Assembly: GCA_963281255.1 (NCBI GenBank)
Contig: OY725497.1
Location: 3,464,968-3,528,967 of the forward strand
Length of the DNA: 64,000 nucleotides
Direction of reading: 5' to 3'
Origin: Aphrocallistes beatrix
Lineage: Eukaryota; Porifera; Hexactinellida; Sceptrulophora; Aphrocallistidae
The notes beneath the pieces are model-generated. The model searched no databases and was not told where the DNA came from. It saw only the letters and a program-made list of their open reading frames with translations. The position numbers were made by a program, and so were the translations under genes. Shown here in pieces: positions 54,270-64,000 of the stretch (position 1 is its first letter; each line of letters opens with the position of its first letter).

Positions 54270-55330
54270 ATCCATAGCCTACTGTATATAAGGCCTCACA
54301 GTAACTTGCGGATTTGGGACTAGGGATGCGGAGGAAGACCGTTAAACTAATACATGAGTTGCCTTAAATCATTTACAAAGCACAATAGAGTTTAGGAATG
54401 TATTATCAGCATATATAAATATGGTGTCAAAGTACCCATATGGTTGCGCAATAGGTTATATTTGTGACAAATTTGGTGATTTTCAGAGGCCGTTTAGGGG
54501 CACTTCTAAGTGTTTTTATTGTAAAATTTTTCGCATAGAACTGAGATGTAAATGGGTTAATACGAAAAATTTGGAATTTTTCATGGAATGTTGGTACATT
54601 CCAGTGTTGCTATGGAAACGTGTTTTGGTCAGTTGGCGTTATATCTTGTAAACTGCAATGGCTACACATTCAAATGTAATTCCATTTGATAGCGAATATA
54701 CTACTTCCTATTAAGTGATAATATAATTTCGACGTCTAAATTCAATGGTTTACGAGATATTCGAAAATTTATCAAATGTGACCAATATGGTACATTGTCG
54801 AATATCTCGTAAACCATTGAATTTAGACGTCGAAATTATATTATCACTTAATAGGAAGTAGTATATTCGCTATCAAATGGAATTACATTCGAATGTGTAG
54901 CCATTGCAGTTTTCAAGATATAACGCCAACTGACCAAAACACGTTTCCATAGCAACACTGGAATGTACCAACATTCCATGAAAAAATTCCAAATTTTTCG
55001 TATTAACCCATTCACATCTCAGTTCTATGCGAAAAATTTTACAATAAAAACACTTAGAAGTGCCCCTAAACGGCCTCTGAAAATCACCAAATTTGTCACA
55101 AATATAACCTATTGCGCAACCATATGGTGACTAATCAAATTTTTAACAATGGATATGGGTACTTTGACACCATATTTATATATGCTGATAATACATTCCT
55201 AAGCTCTATTGTGCTTTGTAAATGATTTAAGGCAGCTCATGTATTAGTTCAACGGTCTTCCTCCGCATCCCTAGTCCCAAATCCGCAAGTTACTGTGAGG
55301 CCTTATATACAGTAGGCTATGGTAAATCTA
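54270..55330. repeat. 1.06-kb foldback with arms of about 500 bp
   Basis: The left arm (about 54270-54763) and right arm (about 54796-55326) are near-perfect inverted copies joined by a spacer of about 33 bp. The outer end reads atagcctactgtatataagg and its complement. The right arm has an extra stretch of about 30 bp (near 55128-55155). No conserved reading frame was seen, so it is either a large foldback element or an inverted duplication. Confidence 0.92.
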
Positions 55331-55339
55331 TTATGAATG

Positions 55340-56250
55340 TTTATAAATTGAGTAGTCCCGATGTATTACGATATTCATAACCCAAGTGCCAAGTTACTTG
55401 ATGGAGCTGCACTATCGGTCTGCTGACAGGCATTTTCTATTTCTAGCATGCATACATGCCAACGTGAACCATGATAAAAGCGGGACGCATCGTTGAATTT
55501 TGCGGGACATGGCGGGACGCAATAGAAAAATATTATACATAGAATTAAAAAAATTGGGATTGAATAAAACTTCATGTAAAAGCGGGACACTCATGAAAAT
55601 CAACTCAATATAAGAGTGAAAAAAGCAGGACGTCCCGCCCAAAACGGGGCAGTCGGCACATACTCTATGAGAATTCTAGGGTGGGGGGGATTCGGCGCCT
55701 ATGATATTAAGTATAATATTATATAAGTGTTAGGATTCAATTCGAGACATAACTACAAATAAATATAGGTAGAGGCATAGCCAGGGTGCGGCATGTGGGG
55801 CCAAGGCCGCACACTGAAAATTCCTGCCGCATGACAGGCCCAATTGTTTTTTTGACAAGGCCCCGCGGCATTGCCGCAGGTAAACAGTTGGGGAGAAATG
55901 TTTGAAAGAAGAAGCCTCACCTATTAATCAATTAAGTGTCTGGCAAGAAATTCCTAGAGAAACACCTTTGGGTGCCATTATGAATGTCACCTCCTTCAAA
56001 ATGTGCCGCACTGGGAAAATTGAGTGGGGTCCAAGTGAACCCCGCACAGAACAACAATTGTGCAGCTGTGTAACCTATCAATAGACAGTGTTTTGGGAAA
56101 TTTTGTAATATATATACTATATATACATGAATAATAACGTACTATTAAAATATGAAGAAACATGTATATACAGATTCATGTCTAGTGTTAGGATAATCTA
56201 GTTATTGATTTGATAAAATAAAAAAAAACCCAAGGCAAATGTTATAACCA
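55340..56250. other. Gene-free stretch with decayed repeats
   Basis: Contains repeated aagcgggac/gcgggacg words (55470-55640) and a patch with gccgca repeats (55790-55880). Frames here look incidental. Confidence 0.4.
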
Positions 56251-56255
56251 TCTAA

Positions 56256-57305
56256 TCATAAAATTTCACATTTTCTGATGTTGTTTTGCCCCCGAGTATT
56301 TTGTGTTTGTGGTGGCATACTGTTCCTGAATTCCGCATTGTGACGAATTACCATTTCACTATACTCCGATTCCCACGTGTTTTTAATCCGAATATACCTC
56401 TCCTGGACTCTCTCTTTTATTATGCAGTTGCACTCTGTAGAGCAGCTGTAGTGCCCAAAAGGCACTAGATTCAACCCGTAGCATCTAAACAGGATGGAGT
56501 ACAGAATGAAAAAATCTGGTTTGAAACCCGGCTTGAAACATCTTTCGCAATAAACGATATTCTCGGCGTTAGCATCTAGCATCCTACACAGTGTGGGGGC
56601 GATGGCCAAGTCCCAATAGTTGGGATAAAAGCGGATTATGACAGGAAGGCAGAGGGACTGGAGCGGGGGGACGTTACTTCTTTCATTTTCTTTCGTAGGA
56701 ATTTGCTTAGTAATGACTGCTTGGAGTTGCGAGCCCTTCACAGTCTCTACGAGAGGGTTGTCCAAGCGACGGAGAGTTTTAATATTCTGTAATTCCTGAA
56801 GGTATCCGGGGAGATACTCAAATTGGTTTTTTGATAAATCCAGAAGTTCAAGATTCTTACAATAGACAATGAAATAGGGCAAACTAGATAGTTTGTTTCT
56901 TGATAAAATAAGCTCCTTGAGATTTTCTAACTTACCGACACTCGCAGGTAGCTTACTGATACTGCAATTCGTGAATGTTAAATTGGTGAGGTTTGAAAAT
57001 TTGTACAAATGTAGTACATCCAGGCTCAAACATTGCGAGTCTTTGATCCGTAGCGTTGTTAGCTGCTCATGAAACACATTCAGATCCTGTGCTACATAGA
57101 CGTTCTCACCCTCCGCCTTCTCAACTGCAGAAATATCAATGTTGGTCAGATTAGGAAAGAATTGAGGGTTAAAGTTGTGTTTGATAAATTCGATGCATTC
57201 CTGTTCAGAGAGGATAACTCCAATGTCTCTAAGAGACTGTTGAGGATCTCCGAAATTGAGAAGTAAATTGCTTAATGTTGGGAAATTTTGGAATTGACGC
57301 CGCAT
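56256..57305 (-). CDS. Leucine-rich repeat protein with C-terminal Cys region (LRRC58/LRRC28-like layout)
   Basis: A 349-aa single-exon protein from ATG 57305. Leucine-rich repeats occupy about 75-190 (LTNLTFTNCSISKLPASVG, LKELILSRNKLSSLPYFI, LELLDLSKNQFEYLPGYL). The C-terminal part has a conserved-looking Cys pattern: ENIVYCERCFKPGF and VPFGHYSCSTEC, spaced as in the cytosolic LRRC28/LRRC58 group. No signal peptide or membrane segment. Function is unknown; such proteins are soluble and some act as ligase adaptors. It lies 134 bp upstream of the Rab stop on the same strand. Confidence 0.78.
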   Translation of the reverse strand: MRRQFQNFPTLSNLLLNFGDPQQSLRDIGVILSEQECIEFIKHNFNPQFFPNLTNIDISAVEKAEGENVYVAQDLNVFHEQLTTLRIKDSQCLSLDVLHLYKFSNLTNLTFTNCSISKLPASVGKLENLKELILSRNKLSSLPYFIVYCKNLELLDLSKNQFEYLPGYLQELQNIKTLRRLDNPLVETVKGSQLQAVITKQIPTKENERSNVPPLQSLCLPVIIRFYPNYWDLAIAPTLCRMLDANAENIVYCERCFKPGFKPDFFILYSILFRCYGLNLVPFGHYSCSTECNCIIKERVQERYIRIKNTWESEYSEMVIRHNAEFRNSMPPQTQNTRGQNNIRKCEIL

Positions 57306-57438
57306 AATCTATTGTTAATTTATAAACTACTCAAGAGTTAGAATTGATAGTTAAATACCCTGAAGGAAACATTTGAGTAATAAGCCCCAATTCATCAGTT
57401 TAATAAATACAAGCAGCATATACAAACGACTTGGATAC

Positions 57439-58224
57439 TTAACAGCACATATATGACATGGGCGTGGTGACTAGCGGCTCGCTGGTTGGAACGCTGGTGT
57501 CAGGTATCGGCTCTCTACTTTCAGATATGCTGGATAAATAGGTGCCCGCAGGTGTCTGCGAGTAGCGTGGGTGGGCAGAGGAAGCACTCAACCCAAACAT
57601 CGACCTCCTACTCTGTGAGTAGGTACTTGTGCTATTCATACTGTCCAGATAAATAATCCTCTTGATCAGCTCAGTGAAACAACTTTCAACACATTTGTTA
57701 TCCTTGGCAGACACTTCCATGAACATTGTCCCTTCATTTATTGCCAGAGCCTGTGCACGCTCTCTTGGCACCTGTCGTTCCTCCTCCATATCTGATTTAT
57801 TCCCCACTATTATCATTGGAGTACCTAGGGAGAGAATGAATGAACACCTAACACTGTATTTGTATATATTATAATGGTATCAACTACCTTCAGCCATTTT
57901 TTCTTTCGCAAAGCTAACCCAGAAATTCTCAACATGAATAAAGCTCTGTTCATCAGTTATATCGTAAACTATAACTACGCCGTTAGCACCCCTGAACACA
58001 GAACTTGTGATTGCTCGGAATCGCTCTTGCCCGGCGGTATCTCTCAGCTCTGCGAGAACTCTCTTGTCAGAAACACGGCATTGTTTCTGGGAGAAGTCCA
58101 CGCCCATAGTAAACACATGCTCTTCCCGGAATTCTTTCTTTACAAAACGGTTAATGAGTGAAGTTTTGCCCACGCTTACATCACCTGTTATTAATAACTT
58201 TGCATGCAGATCGCAAAGAGACAT
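57439..58224 (-). CDS. Rab-family small GTPase, one 63-bp intron
   Basis: Exon 1 58224-57888, intron 57887-57825 (GTAGTT..CCCTAG), exon 2 57824-57439; 240 aa, phase 1 at the joint. All G motifs are present: P-loop GDVSVGKTS, switch I Thr in FTMGVDF, DTAGQERFRA, GNKSDM and EVSAK. The WDTAGQERF Trp is replaced by Arg (LRDTAG), as in some divergent Rabs. The C-terminal tail is Ser-rich and ends YMCC, a double-Cys geranylgeranylation site. Rab proteins direct vesicle traffic when GTP-bound. The subfamily is not clear from sequence alone. It shares a 540-bp divergent promoter region with the AIG1-family gene. Confidence 0.9.
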
Positions 58225-58764
58225 TTTCAATAAATTACTTTTTAACAGAGAATTTAATGCCTAGCATTATTAAAATAGTAATTTGAGAAGTGATCTCAAA
58301 CTGATCTCCAAGTAAACTAGTTTAACCATAATATAGTTGTATAATATGCAATAATGACCTATATTTAGGCTTAATAATTCAACTACGTATATTACCTACA
58401 GTTGTATTAATTGAGGTGATCACAGATCGAAATTGTACATGAATTACGAAATACATATCACCTTCTTGCGAATCTCAAGTTTGTAGTACTGTCTCTAGTA
58501 TTGTTTCTTAAAAAATCCAATAAATGACTAAACATACTGTACACTGCACTCTCCTACAAAGAGTAGCGAAATTTCGACGAAATTAAGAGGTTTTTAGTTT
58601 GCCGACTATGCTATGTATAGTGGCCAACTTCAAAAATGAGTGCTTCCCTATATGTATTTTTTGTCGATTTGAAAAAAATGACACTTCAACAAAAGCAACA
58701 TAACATTTATAATTTAAATTTCAGTTTGTTTACCTTAGCTTGAAGTAACTTGATCATTCCTTAT

Positions 58765-59499
58765 ATGGATAACAGGACGGGAGGCTGGCTCCGCGGTCGC
58801 GTGCTCTATACCATCACAGCGGCCTACTACTGGGCAATCTGGATATATCTCGATGACCTCTTTGCCTCAATAGGTGAATTGCCGAATGGAGAATGGTACG
58901 AGCAGAAAATAGGATTAAGCACTTACGGCGGTCGCTACAAGTTCCTAACACACTGGAACCTACTCTTACAGAGGTTTTATTTCTCATTCGCTTGTTTGGC
59001 ATTTCTTGTCAAGTCAAATTTTTTGAGATCAGCATCAAGAATTATATTCGGTGGTTTGATTATCCCAGGCTGTATTATTGTTACACTCATGTTCTGGGTC
59101 ATATACTCGATTGATAGAGAAAGTATTTTCCCCAAATTCTATGATGACATATATCCCTGGTGGATGAACCATTGTCTCCACACATTTTGCAGCTTGATAG
59201 CCCTGGCAGATTGCCTCCTCGTGCCTAACCCTGTAGCAGTGCAGCAGTTGAAGTGGGAACGGCTGTGTTCAGTAGCATTTGCTGTTTCCTACATCGGCTG
59301 GATGTACTGGGTCAAATACGAAGGAGGAATATGGGTTTACAAATTCATGTACAAATTAAACAATCAACAGATGGTGGCATTCATATGTATTAATATTGTG
59401 ACTTTTCTACTTTTTCAATGGTTGGGAGTTCAATTGAGAAAGTTTAAGTGGGGAAGTGTTGAGAATCGTTTGCAAAGTGAGAAGAGCAAAAGTGATTAG
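58765..59499 (+). CDS. AIG1/ADTRP family membrane hydrolase (FAR-17a)
   Basis: A 244-aa single-exon protein; the first ATG is 58765 (MDNRTGGWL). Six hydrophobic segments. The family landmarks are present: STYGGRYKFLTHWNLLLQR (human has TYGGSWKFLTFID), the catalytic Thr within that segment, FWVIYSIDRESIFPK, WWMNHCLHT with the catalytic His, and WVKYEGGIWVYKFM. AIG1 and ADTRP hydrolyse fatty acid esters of hydroxy fatty acids (FAHFAs) in membranes. Which of the two paralogues it matches is not decided. Length is normal (human 230-245). Confidence 0.9.
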   Translation: MDNRTGGWLRGRVLYTITAAYYWAIWIYLDDLFASIGELPNGEWYEQKIGLSTYGGRYKFLTHWNLLLQRFYFSFACLAFLVKSNFLRSASRIIFGGLIIPGCIIVTLMFWVIYSIDRESIFPKFYDDIYPWWMNHCLHTFCSLIALADCLLVPNPVAVQQLKWERLCSVAFAVSYIGWMYWVKYEGGIWVYKFMYKLNNQQMVAFICINIVTFLLFQWLGVQLRKFKWGSVENRLQSEKSKSD

Positions 59500-59662
59500 A
59501 AACAATTTAGAGTTATGTTTAGTTGTAATTTTGTATAATGAATGCTATTATGTCAGTTGTATTAGTTATTTTATTATCGTAAACATTTATGACTAATTAG
59601 GCTAAGTTACACATTGTAAACTTAGAAAGTAAAATATGTGTGAGTATTTCTCAAATTTCTAC

Positions 59663-59850
59663 CCTCTCCCCCTGAGCTACTGATGCATCTGCTGACGGCT
59701 ACTGACAGTCGAGGCAGAGCATTCAGAGAGCACATTCGAGCTTATAACTCGGCTCTAGCGTTCGCTTCACTCGGCGTTAATCTCGATAAAGAGTTAGCTA
59801 GCGCTAGGCGCTGGGTATACACATTCCGTATGCCCACATCCATGCCACAT
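59663..59850 (+). pseudogene. Helitron N-terminal fragment, second copy
   Basis: A stretch of about 160 bp is nearly identical to 43698-43866 of the larger Helitron remnant and encodes FREHIRAYNSALAFASLGVN. It is cut on both sides: it starts after a pyrimidine-rich run at 59661 and ends at about 59832. Confidence 0.85.
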
Positions 59851-60180
59851 ACCACGCGTACATGCCTATTTTCATATCTCTACGACTTGCCAAAACAAAC
59901 TAGCGTTTTAATATATAAGATTACAACGGTACAATTTCGTCAAGTTAGTGGATAGCAAAGGGGAGCAGAAGAAGTGTGAAGTCCTCAGGACTTGGCCTGA
60001 CTGACCGGCGCTTCACCGGCCCTGGATATTTTAGTTACAGGAATTAATACTATAATGTATTTATTAATATGTAAGTGACAAGTAAGTGAGAAATGGCAGT
60101 ACACATGAAGTTGAGATATAATACGTAACATAAATATAGGCCAAAATAAATAAAAAATAATATGATTTGTTCTTAATTCT

Positions 60181-61191
60181 CTAATTAGAAGGCACCATCT
60201 CAGAGGTGGTATCTCTCTGTTCAGCATTCGCATTCAACTGCTTCAGCTTATGTGTGATGATTCCATACTGATAGATACTCCTTATCCACTCCATTACGCC
60301 TACAGCACTGGCACTCACACATTTTATTCTATCAGAGTTGAGTTCTGGATTGTCGATATAAGGTTCCAACTTCTCCAGAACTGAATAGGGAATGCGATCC
60401 TTATCAAATGATTGGAAATCTCTGACTGTCTTTGAAAAGCGTGAGTAAGGTTGTACATTGTGTGTAAATAGAATTGAATTTGCTTCTAGGACAGATTTAA
60501 CTACAACGGGAGGCTTGTTGAATGTCTTCATTTCCTCTATGTCACCCTTTGAAACCTGCGGAATGTTCTTATTTGCGATTTCCAAATCTCTCTCCAGTGA
60601 ATTTATCGTGTCAGTATCAGAAACTTTAATATCTAAACTGCTGCTTTTCTCGTTGGTCTGAGGTGCTAGAGGAGGTAAATATTGCAAATCCTTTTCCTTA
60701 GCTGATTGTCTCGGTGAATGTGTCTTTTGTGTTGGGTGAGTGGTGATCATCCTAAGCAGTCTCTCTTTTTCATTTCTGTCCTTTACCCACTCAGACACGC
60801 AGTAATTGGGAGGCCGTGATTGGATCCTACCCAGCATCTTAATATTTTCAGTTTGAATGCGTTGCAGCTCATTCGCCCGCTTATGATAGTTGAGACTCCA
60901 ATGGTCGTACTTATTCTGGTGGTCCACATAACTCCCCTTATGCATGATGTTTTCCATGTGCAGCATTAGCGTGTGGTTATCTCGCTGCACTACTTCCAGT
61001 CTCTCAGACTCTCGCTGTTGCTTCTTCAGCTTGTTGAATACGTGCGGGTGTACTTTAGGCGCGTCAGTTGACACCATGGGATTGGCAGTCTTGATGCGAC
61101 GACGGTGCTCTTGGAAGTAGGTATCATCCCAGCGCTTTTGTAGGAGTTTGTTGTGTGTGGGGAGGATTGACTGATAAGAGCGATGATGCAT
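60181..61191 (-). CDS. CFAP97D-type protein fused to a dynein-heavy-chain microtubule-binding domain
   Basis: A 336-aa single-exon protein from ATG 61191. Residues 1-150 follow the CFAP97D/Hemingway pattern: MHHRSYQSILPTHNKLLQKR, HRRRIKTANP, then a coiled coil (ERLEVVQRDNHTLMLHMENI). Residues about 195-325 match the dynein heavy chain MTBD between stalk helices: GDIEEMKTFNKPPVVVKSVL, then FQSFDKDRIPYSVLEKLEPY, IDNPELNSDRI and SAVGVMEWIRSIYQY. No AAA+ motor parts are present. CFAP97 proteins are axonemal, so a microtubule-linked ciliary role is likely. The joined architecture is new to me; domain calls rest on phrase and order only. It is convergent with the AIG1-family gene, about 680 bp apart. 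Confidence 0.78.
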   Translation of the reverse strand: MHHRSYQSILPTHNKLLQKRWDDTYFQEHRRRIKTANPMVSTDAPKVHPHVFNKLKKQQRESERLEVVQRDNHTLMLHMENIMHKGSYVDHQNKYDHWSLNYHKRANELQRIQTENIKMLGRIQSRPPNYCVSEWVKDRNEKERLLRMITTHPTQKTHSPRQSAKEKDLQYLPPLAPQTNEKSSSLDIKVSDTDTINSLERDLEIANKNIPQVSKGDIEEMKTFNKPPVVVKSVLEANSILFTHNVQPYSRFSKTVRDFQSFDKDRIPYSVLEKLEPYIDNPELNSDRIKCVSASAVGVMEWIRSIYQYGIITHKLKQLNANAEQRDTTSEMVPSN

Positions 61192-61465
61192 TCTAAATAT
61201 TCGAGTTGGTCAGTGAATTGAAACATTTAGTCATTGAGAAGTAACAAAATAGAGGAAATGCTGAACAATAAACCAATATGACCAATTCGCTAATTTCCGA
61301 AAATACCGATTCGACATGAATGGACTTAATTACAATTATTAAGAGTTTTGAGACTAAATTACTAATCAACTAATTGACCAAGGGTTCCGTTGATCTTACA
61401 AGTAACTTAGATGTCTCAATATGTGTGACTTTAATGCTAGTCAAAGTAAGCAACAGGGAGTCTGT

Positions 61466-61620
61466 AAATGGTAATGCGGAAATGGTCGACTTTTCGAAAA
61501 AGGAAATAGTTCGAATTGCAGATTTAGGAAATAGTTCGACTTTTTATCATTAGGATTAATGGTGGTTTTTATGTGAACTATTTCCTTTTTTGGAAAGTCG
61601 AACTATTTCCACCATACCCT
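61466..61620. repeat. MITE (ggtaatgcggaaatggttcg family), copy 2
   Basis: Near-identical to 32780-32937: ggaaatagttcgaattgcag, gactttttatcattaggatt and the cgaactatttccaccatacc end. Non-coding. Confidence 0.8.
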
Positions 61621-61626
61621 GTAAAT

Positions 61627-62202
61627 ACTTAGGGCGGTCAGAAAGTTCTAATCAGTGCTATCATATACTCTTATTGTACTTTATTGGATCGATATTGAAG
61701 CTTGAATTTACTTCTTAACACATTCACAAGTGATACCAATTTACAGAATCAAAATCTAGAGAAAACTCTTTGTATACCACGTCCTATATATTGTGTCGCT
61801 TGAGCCACCGTGTAAAATTATGGCCACAAATCACCCGTTCACCACTCGTCCTTCCCTAAAAAGTAGGCTCCATTATCAGATATTTGAATCTGAGAGAGTA
61901 TCATTCCCATCAACTTCCTAATATTGATTTGTATTTGAGCATTCGTATCGCTTAGTAATGCCCTTGTAATGTCGTTACTCTTGAGGGAAGGTCGGGTGGT
62001 TTGTGGCCATAATTTTACACGGTGGCTCAAGCGACACAATATATAGGAAGTGGTATACAAAGAGTTTTCTCTAGATTTTGATTTTGTAAATTGGTATCAC
62101 TTGTGAATGTGTTAAGAAGTAAATTCAAGCTTCAATATCAATCTAATAAGGTACAATAAGAGTGTATGATAACACTGATTAGAACTTTCTGACCGCCCTA
62201 AG
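61627..62202. mobile_element. Mariner-type MITE with inverted ends of about 215 bp
   Basis: Begins cttagggcggtcagaaagtt and ends aactttctgaccgccctaag. The two inverted arms are about 215 bp long and about 95% alike. The gcggtcagaaagttct ends resemble mariner termini. About 150 bp lie in the middle with no transposase motif. Confidence 0.75.
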
Positions 62203-62432
62203 TAGATCGAAACAGTATTTTTTTTTTCGAATAGTCGGTGGGTTTTGAATGGCCTGGATTTCTACAAGGAAGAAGGTCTTAATATCGCATCAAAATTAAT
62301 AAGAACGACTAGCGTACAAATGCACAAACAGAGAACAATTATCAGCCTATTGACAGCAATCATTAAGTTTGAATTATCATAAAATCACATTGTTGTAATC
62401 TGTCCTTTTGTTAGTCAATTACCTACAAGCAG

Positions 62433-63464
62433 CTAACAGAGCTTTTCTACAATGGCATGACTGTCGATTCCATTGTACACAAAAAAGTTGTTAAGAGGCT
62501 GGTCCTTGCCAGAGAGACCCTTTATAACCTCCTGAGCCATGACTCCCCCGACTATAGCACATATGGGGCTGAGGTCTAAAGGGGCGTATTTAGCGAAATC
62601 GCATGGAATGAATGGCTTATCCCCACTCGCTAAATTATGTTCCTTTTCTATCTGCTTCGCAATTCCAATTAATTCCTGCGTATCTTCTGCAATCGTCTCC
62701 TGGCTAACTCCGCGTTTTTTAAGTTCTTTAAATTCGATTAGCGCCAGTAGGATGAAAACGGAGTAATTGAGACGCCTACGCTGCTTGCTAGTTAGATCCT
62801 TCCAACTGTGAGAAAATATACTGGAAATTGGAGAGAAATTTTCTTCATGACTTTCTACAACTTTCTCGCTTTCCAGTTTCCTCCGCTTGACGGCAGTCGT
62901 CTCAGGTATCTTCATCGTCTCCTCATTGTAAGCATGGCAGAGCAGATCTGAAGCCATGAACCCGTAGAAACCAAACGTATCTCCACATAAAAACTTTATT
63001 TTCATCTCCCTACATATCTCATTGACGCGTATCAGTTCAGATTTAGGAGCGTTAGTAACGCAGACAATATCAAACTGCTGGAAGAAATCATGAGATTTGG
63101 AGTCTAGTTTATCTTGCTTTGCTTCAATACTAACCATCGGGTTCAGTTCATTACACCGAGCAACAGCCGCTTCTGCCCTGTTCTCACCCAGCTTTCCATG
63201 GTACAACAGGAAGCTAGCCCCAGGGGTACACGAGGGGTCATAGAGTTCGTGGTCTAATATGGTCATGCTCTTAACTCCTGCTAGTACAAGGTTTTTTATC
63301 ACCTCTGCACCCAGACCACATACCCCCGACACTAGCACCCTGGCAGATCGGAGTCGCCGCTGGGCCTCGACCCCCCACAGCCGGATCTGTCGGTCGTACA
63401 CCTCCGCTTCTGCCTTGCTGAACTGGACCTGACTAGCAGGACTGTTTGAAGTGGCTTCAGCCAT
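62433..63464 (-). CDS. SAE1: SUMO-activating enzyme subunit 1 (Aos1)
   Basis: A 343-aa single-exon protein; first ATG 63464 (MAEATSNSPA). It has the E1/ThiF fold: EVYDRQIRLWGVEAQRRLRS, the nucleotide loop VLVSGVCGLGAEVIKNLVLA, DHELYDPSCTPGASFLL, and the conserved end PICAIVGGVMAQEVIKGLSG followed by LNNFFVYNGID. Length equals human SAE1 (346). It lacks a catalytic Cys domain, as expected: the active site sits on its partner UBA2. The heterodimer adenylates SUMO and starts SUMO conjugation in the nucleus. The gene is isolated among intergenic repeats. Confidence 0.95.
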   Translation of the reverse strand: MAEATSNSPASQVQFSKAEAEVYDRQIRLWGVEAQRRLRSARVLVSGVCGLGAEVIKNLVLAGVKSMTILDHELYDPSCTPGASFLLYHGKLGENRAEAAVARCNELNPMVSIEAKQDKLDSKSHDFFQQFDIVCVTNAPKSELIRVNEICREMKIKFLCGDTFGFYGFMASDLLCHAYNEETMKIPETTAVKRRKLESEKVVESHEENFSPISSIFSHSWKDLTSKQRRRLNYSVFILLALIEFKELKKRGVSQETIAEDTQELIGIAKQIEKEHNLASGDKPFIPCDFAKYAPLDLSPICAIVGGVMAQEVIKGLSGKDQPLNNFFVYNGIDSHAIVEKLC

Positions 63465-64000
63465 GCTAAGATTCCATATTATCAGAGTAGTGTTAATATA
63501 TCCAACATATACTATCAATGTGCATATACGTATGTACGTATAGTATACGTATGCATATAGTGACTGATCTTTTTCCTATAGAAGTAGCCTAGACTACTCT
63601 TAGCTACTAGTTCCTTTCTGTCGTGAAGAACATTCCATGATCTACATTTTGATTCACGAAATATGAATAATAACTGCATTCAGAACCGAATTTTAAATAT
63701 AATGTTCTCGCTTTGAAAAGAAAATACCACCTAACTAGATTATTTTTCTAAAGTCATCAAATTTTGGAGAAAAATACAGAAAACTGCAGTTGACTGTAAT
63801 AAGCTGGCAGGTATGATATATGCATAACTATACCTAAATAGCTGAGCGGAATCGAACAAGCGGTCACGCTCGATAGGGCTAGGACAATTCGAGAACGGAT
63901 TGTTGCTACATTCCTGACACATTCATGCACTGCTAGGGAAATGTTTAATAACAGGAGTTAATAGTATACTGTATTTATCAAAATATAAGTGACAAGTAAG
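63465..64000. other. Gene-free right edge
   Basis: AT-rich. Near 63950-64000 there is similarity to 60035-60085 (ataagtgacaagtaag and preceding words), probably one more repeat family. No gene seen. Confidence 0.4.

Noticed and set aside
57880..58230. Treating the N-terminal GTPase half as a separate truncated Rab
   Set aside because: A 63-bp GT-AG intron joins it in phase to the downstream half, which supplies NKxD, SAK and the CC tail.
61839..62060. A frame within the mariner-type MITE
   Set aside because: It runs through the inverted arm and carries no transposase motif.
1..64000. CRISPR arrays, bacterial operons, tRNA or rRNA genes
   Set aside because: The arrays here lack unique spacers and sit in eukaryotic MITE-rich DNA; no tRNA cloverleaf or rRNA sequence was recognised by eye.

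Overview
The window is nuclear DNA of a metazoan with a compact, intron-poor genome. Several long proteins (ZMYND8-like, ENPP-like, SREBP-like, SH2/acyl-CoA synthetase) each lie in one open frame of 2.3-3.7 kb. Where introns occur they have GT-AG ends and are short, from 63 bp to a few hundred bp. A DSL domain, tandem death effector domains, SREBP, TRAF-type fingers and ciliary genes place it in animals. The low intron number and dense short genes separated by AT-rich MITE fields would suit a sponge, perhaps a glass sponge; that identification is inference only. I saw no rRNA or tRNA gene.

Layout. 1-13 kb: four minus-strand genes (ZMYND8 reader protein cut by the window edge, ENPP phosphodiesterase, TIMM23, LRR membrane receptor). 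13.8-24.8 kb: transposon-rich DNA (frameshifted mariner, many MITEs, a 12-bp satellite) holding two minus-strand tandem-DED genes. 24.8-40.5 kb: a plus-strand gene run: TM2D2, SREBP, a four-exon secreted DSL-AbfB protein, SAXO4/PPP1R32, an SH2-like/bubblegum acyl-CoA synthetase fusion, and a TRAF-like protein with an in-frame TAG. 40.8-41.6 kb: minus-strand RRM and F-box genes whose frames overlap by 22 nt. 41.7-56 kb: almost entirely repeats and dead genes (NHL pieces, Helitron remnant, decayed tandem family of an unrecognised proline-rich gene, nested palindromic elements, satellites, a 1.06-kb foldback). 56.2-63.5 kb: LRR protein, Rab GTPase, AIG1/ADTRP family hydrolase, CFAP97D fused to a dynein microtubule-binding domain, and SAE1.

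The genes do not form one pathway. Loose themes are lipid metabolism (SREBP, acyl-CoA synthetase, AIG1), cilia (SAXO4, CFAP97D-MTBD) and death or innate signalling (tandem DED, TRAF-like). The strongest novelties are domain combinations: DSL+AbfB, SH2-like+ACSBG, CFAP97D+dynein MTBD, and tandem DEDs followed by a repeated DTVD caspase-site-like linker.
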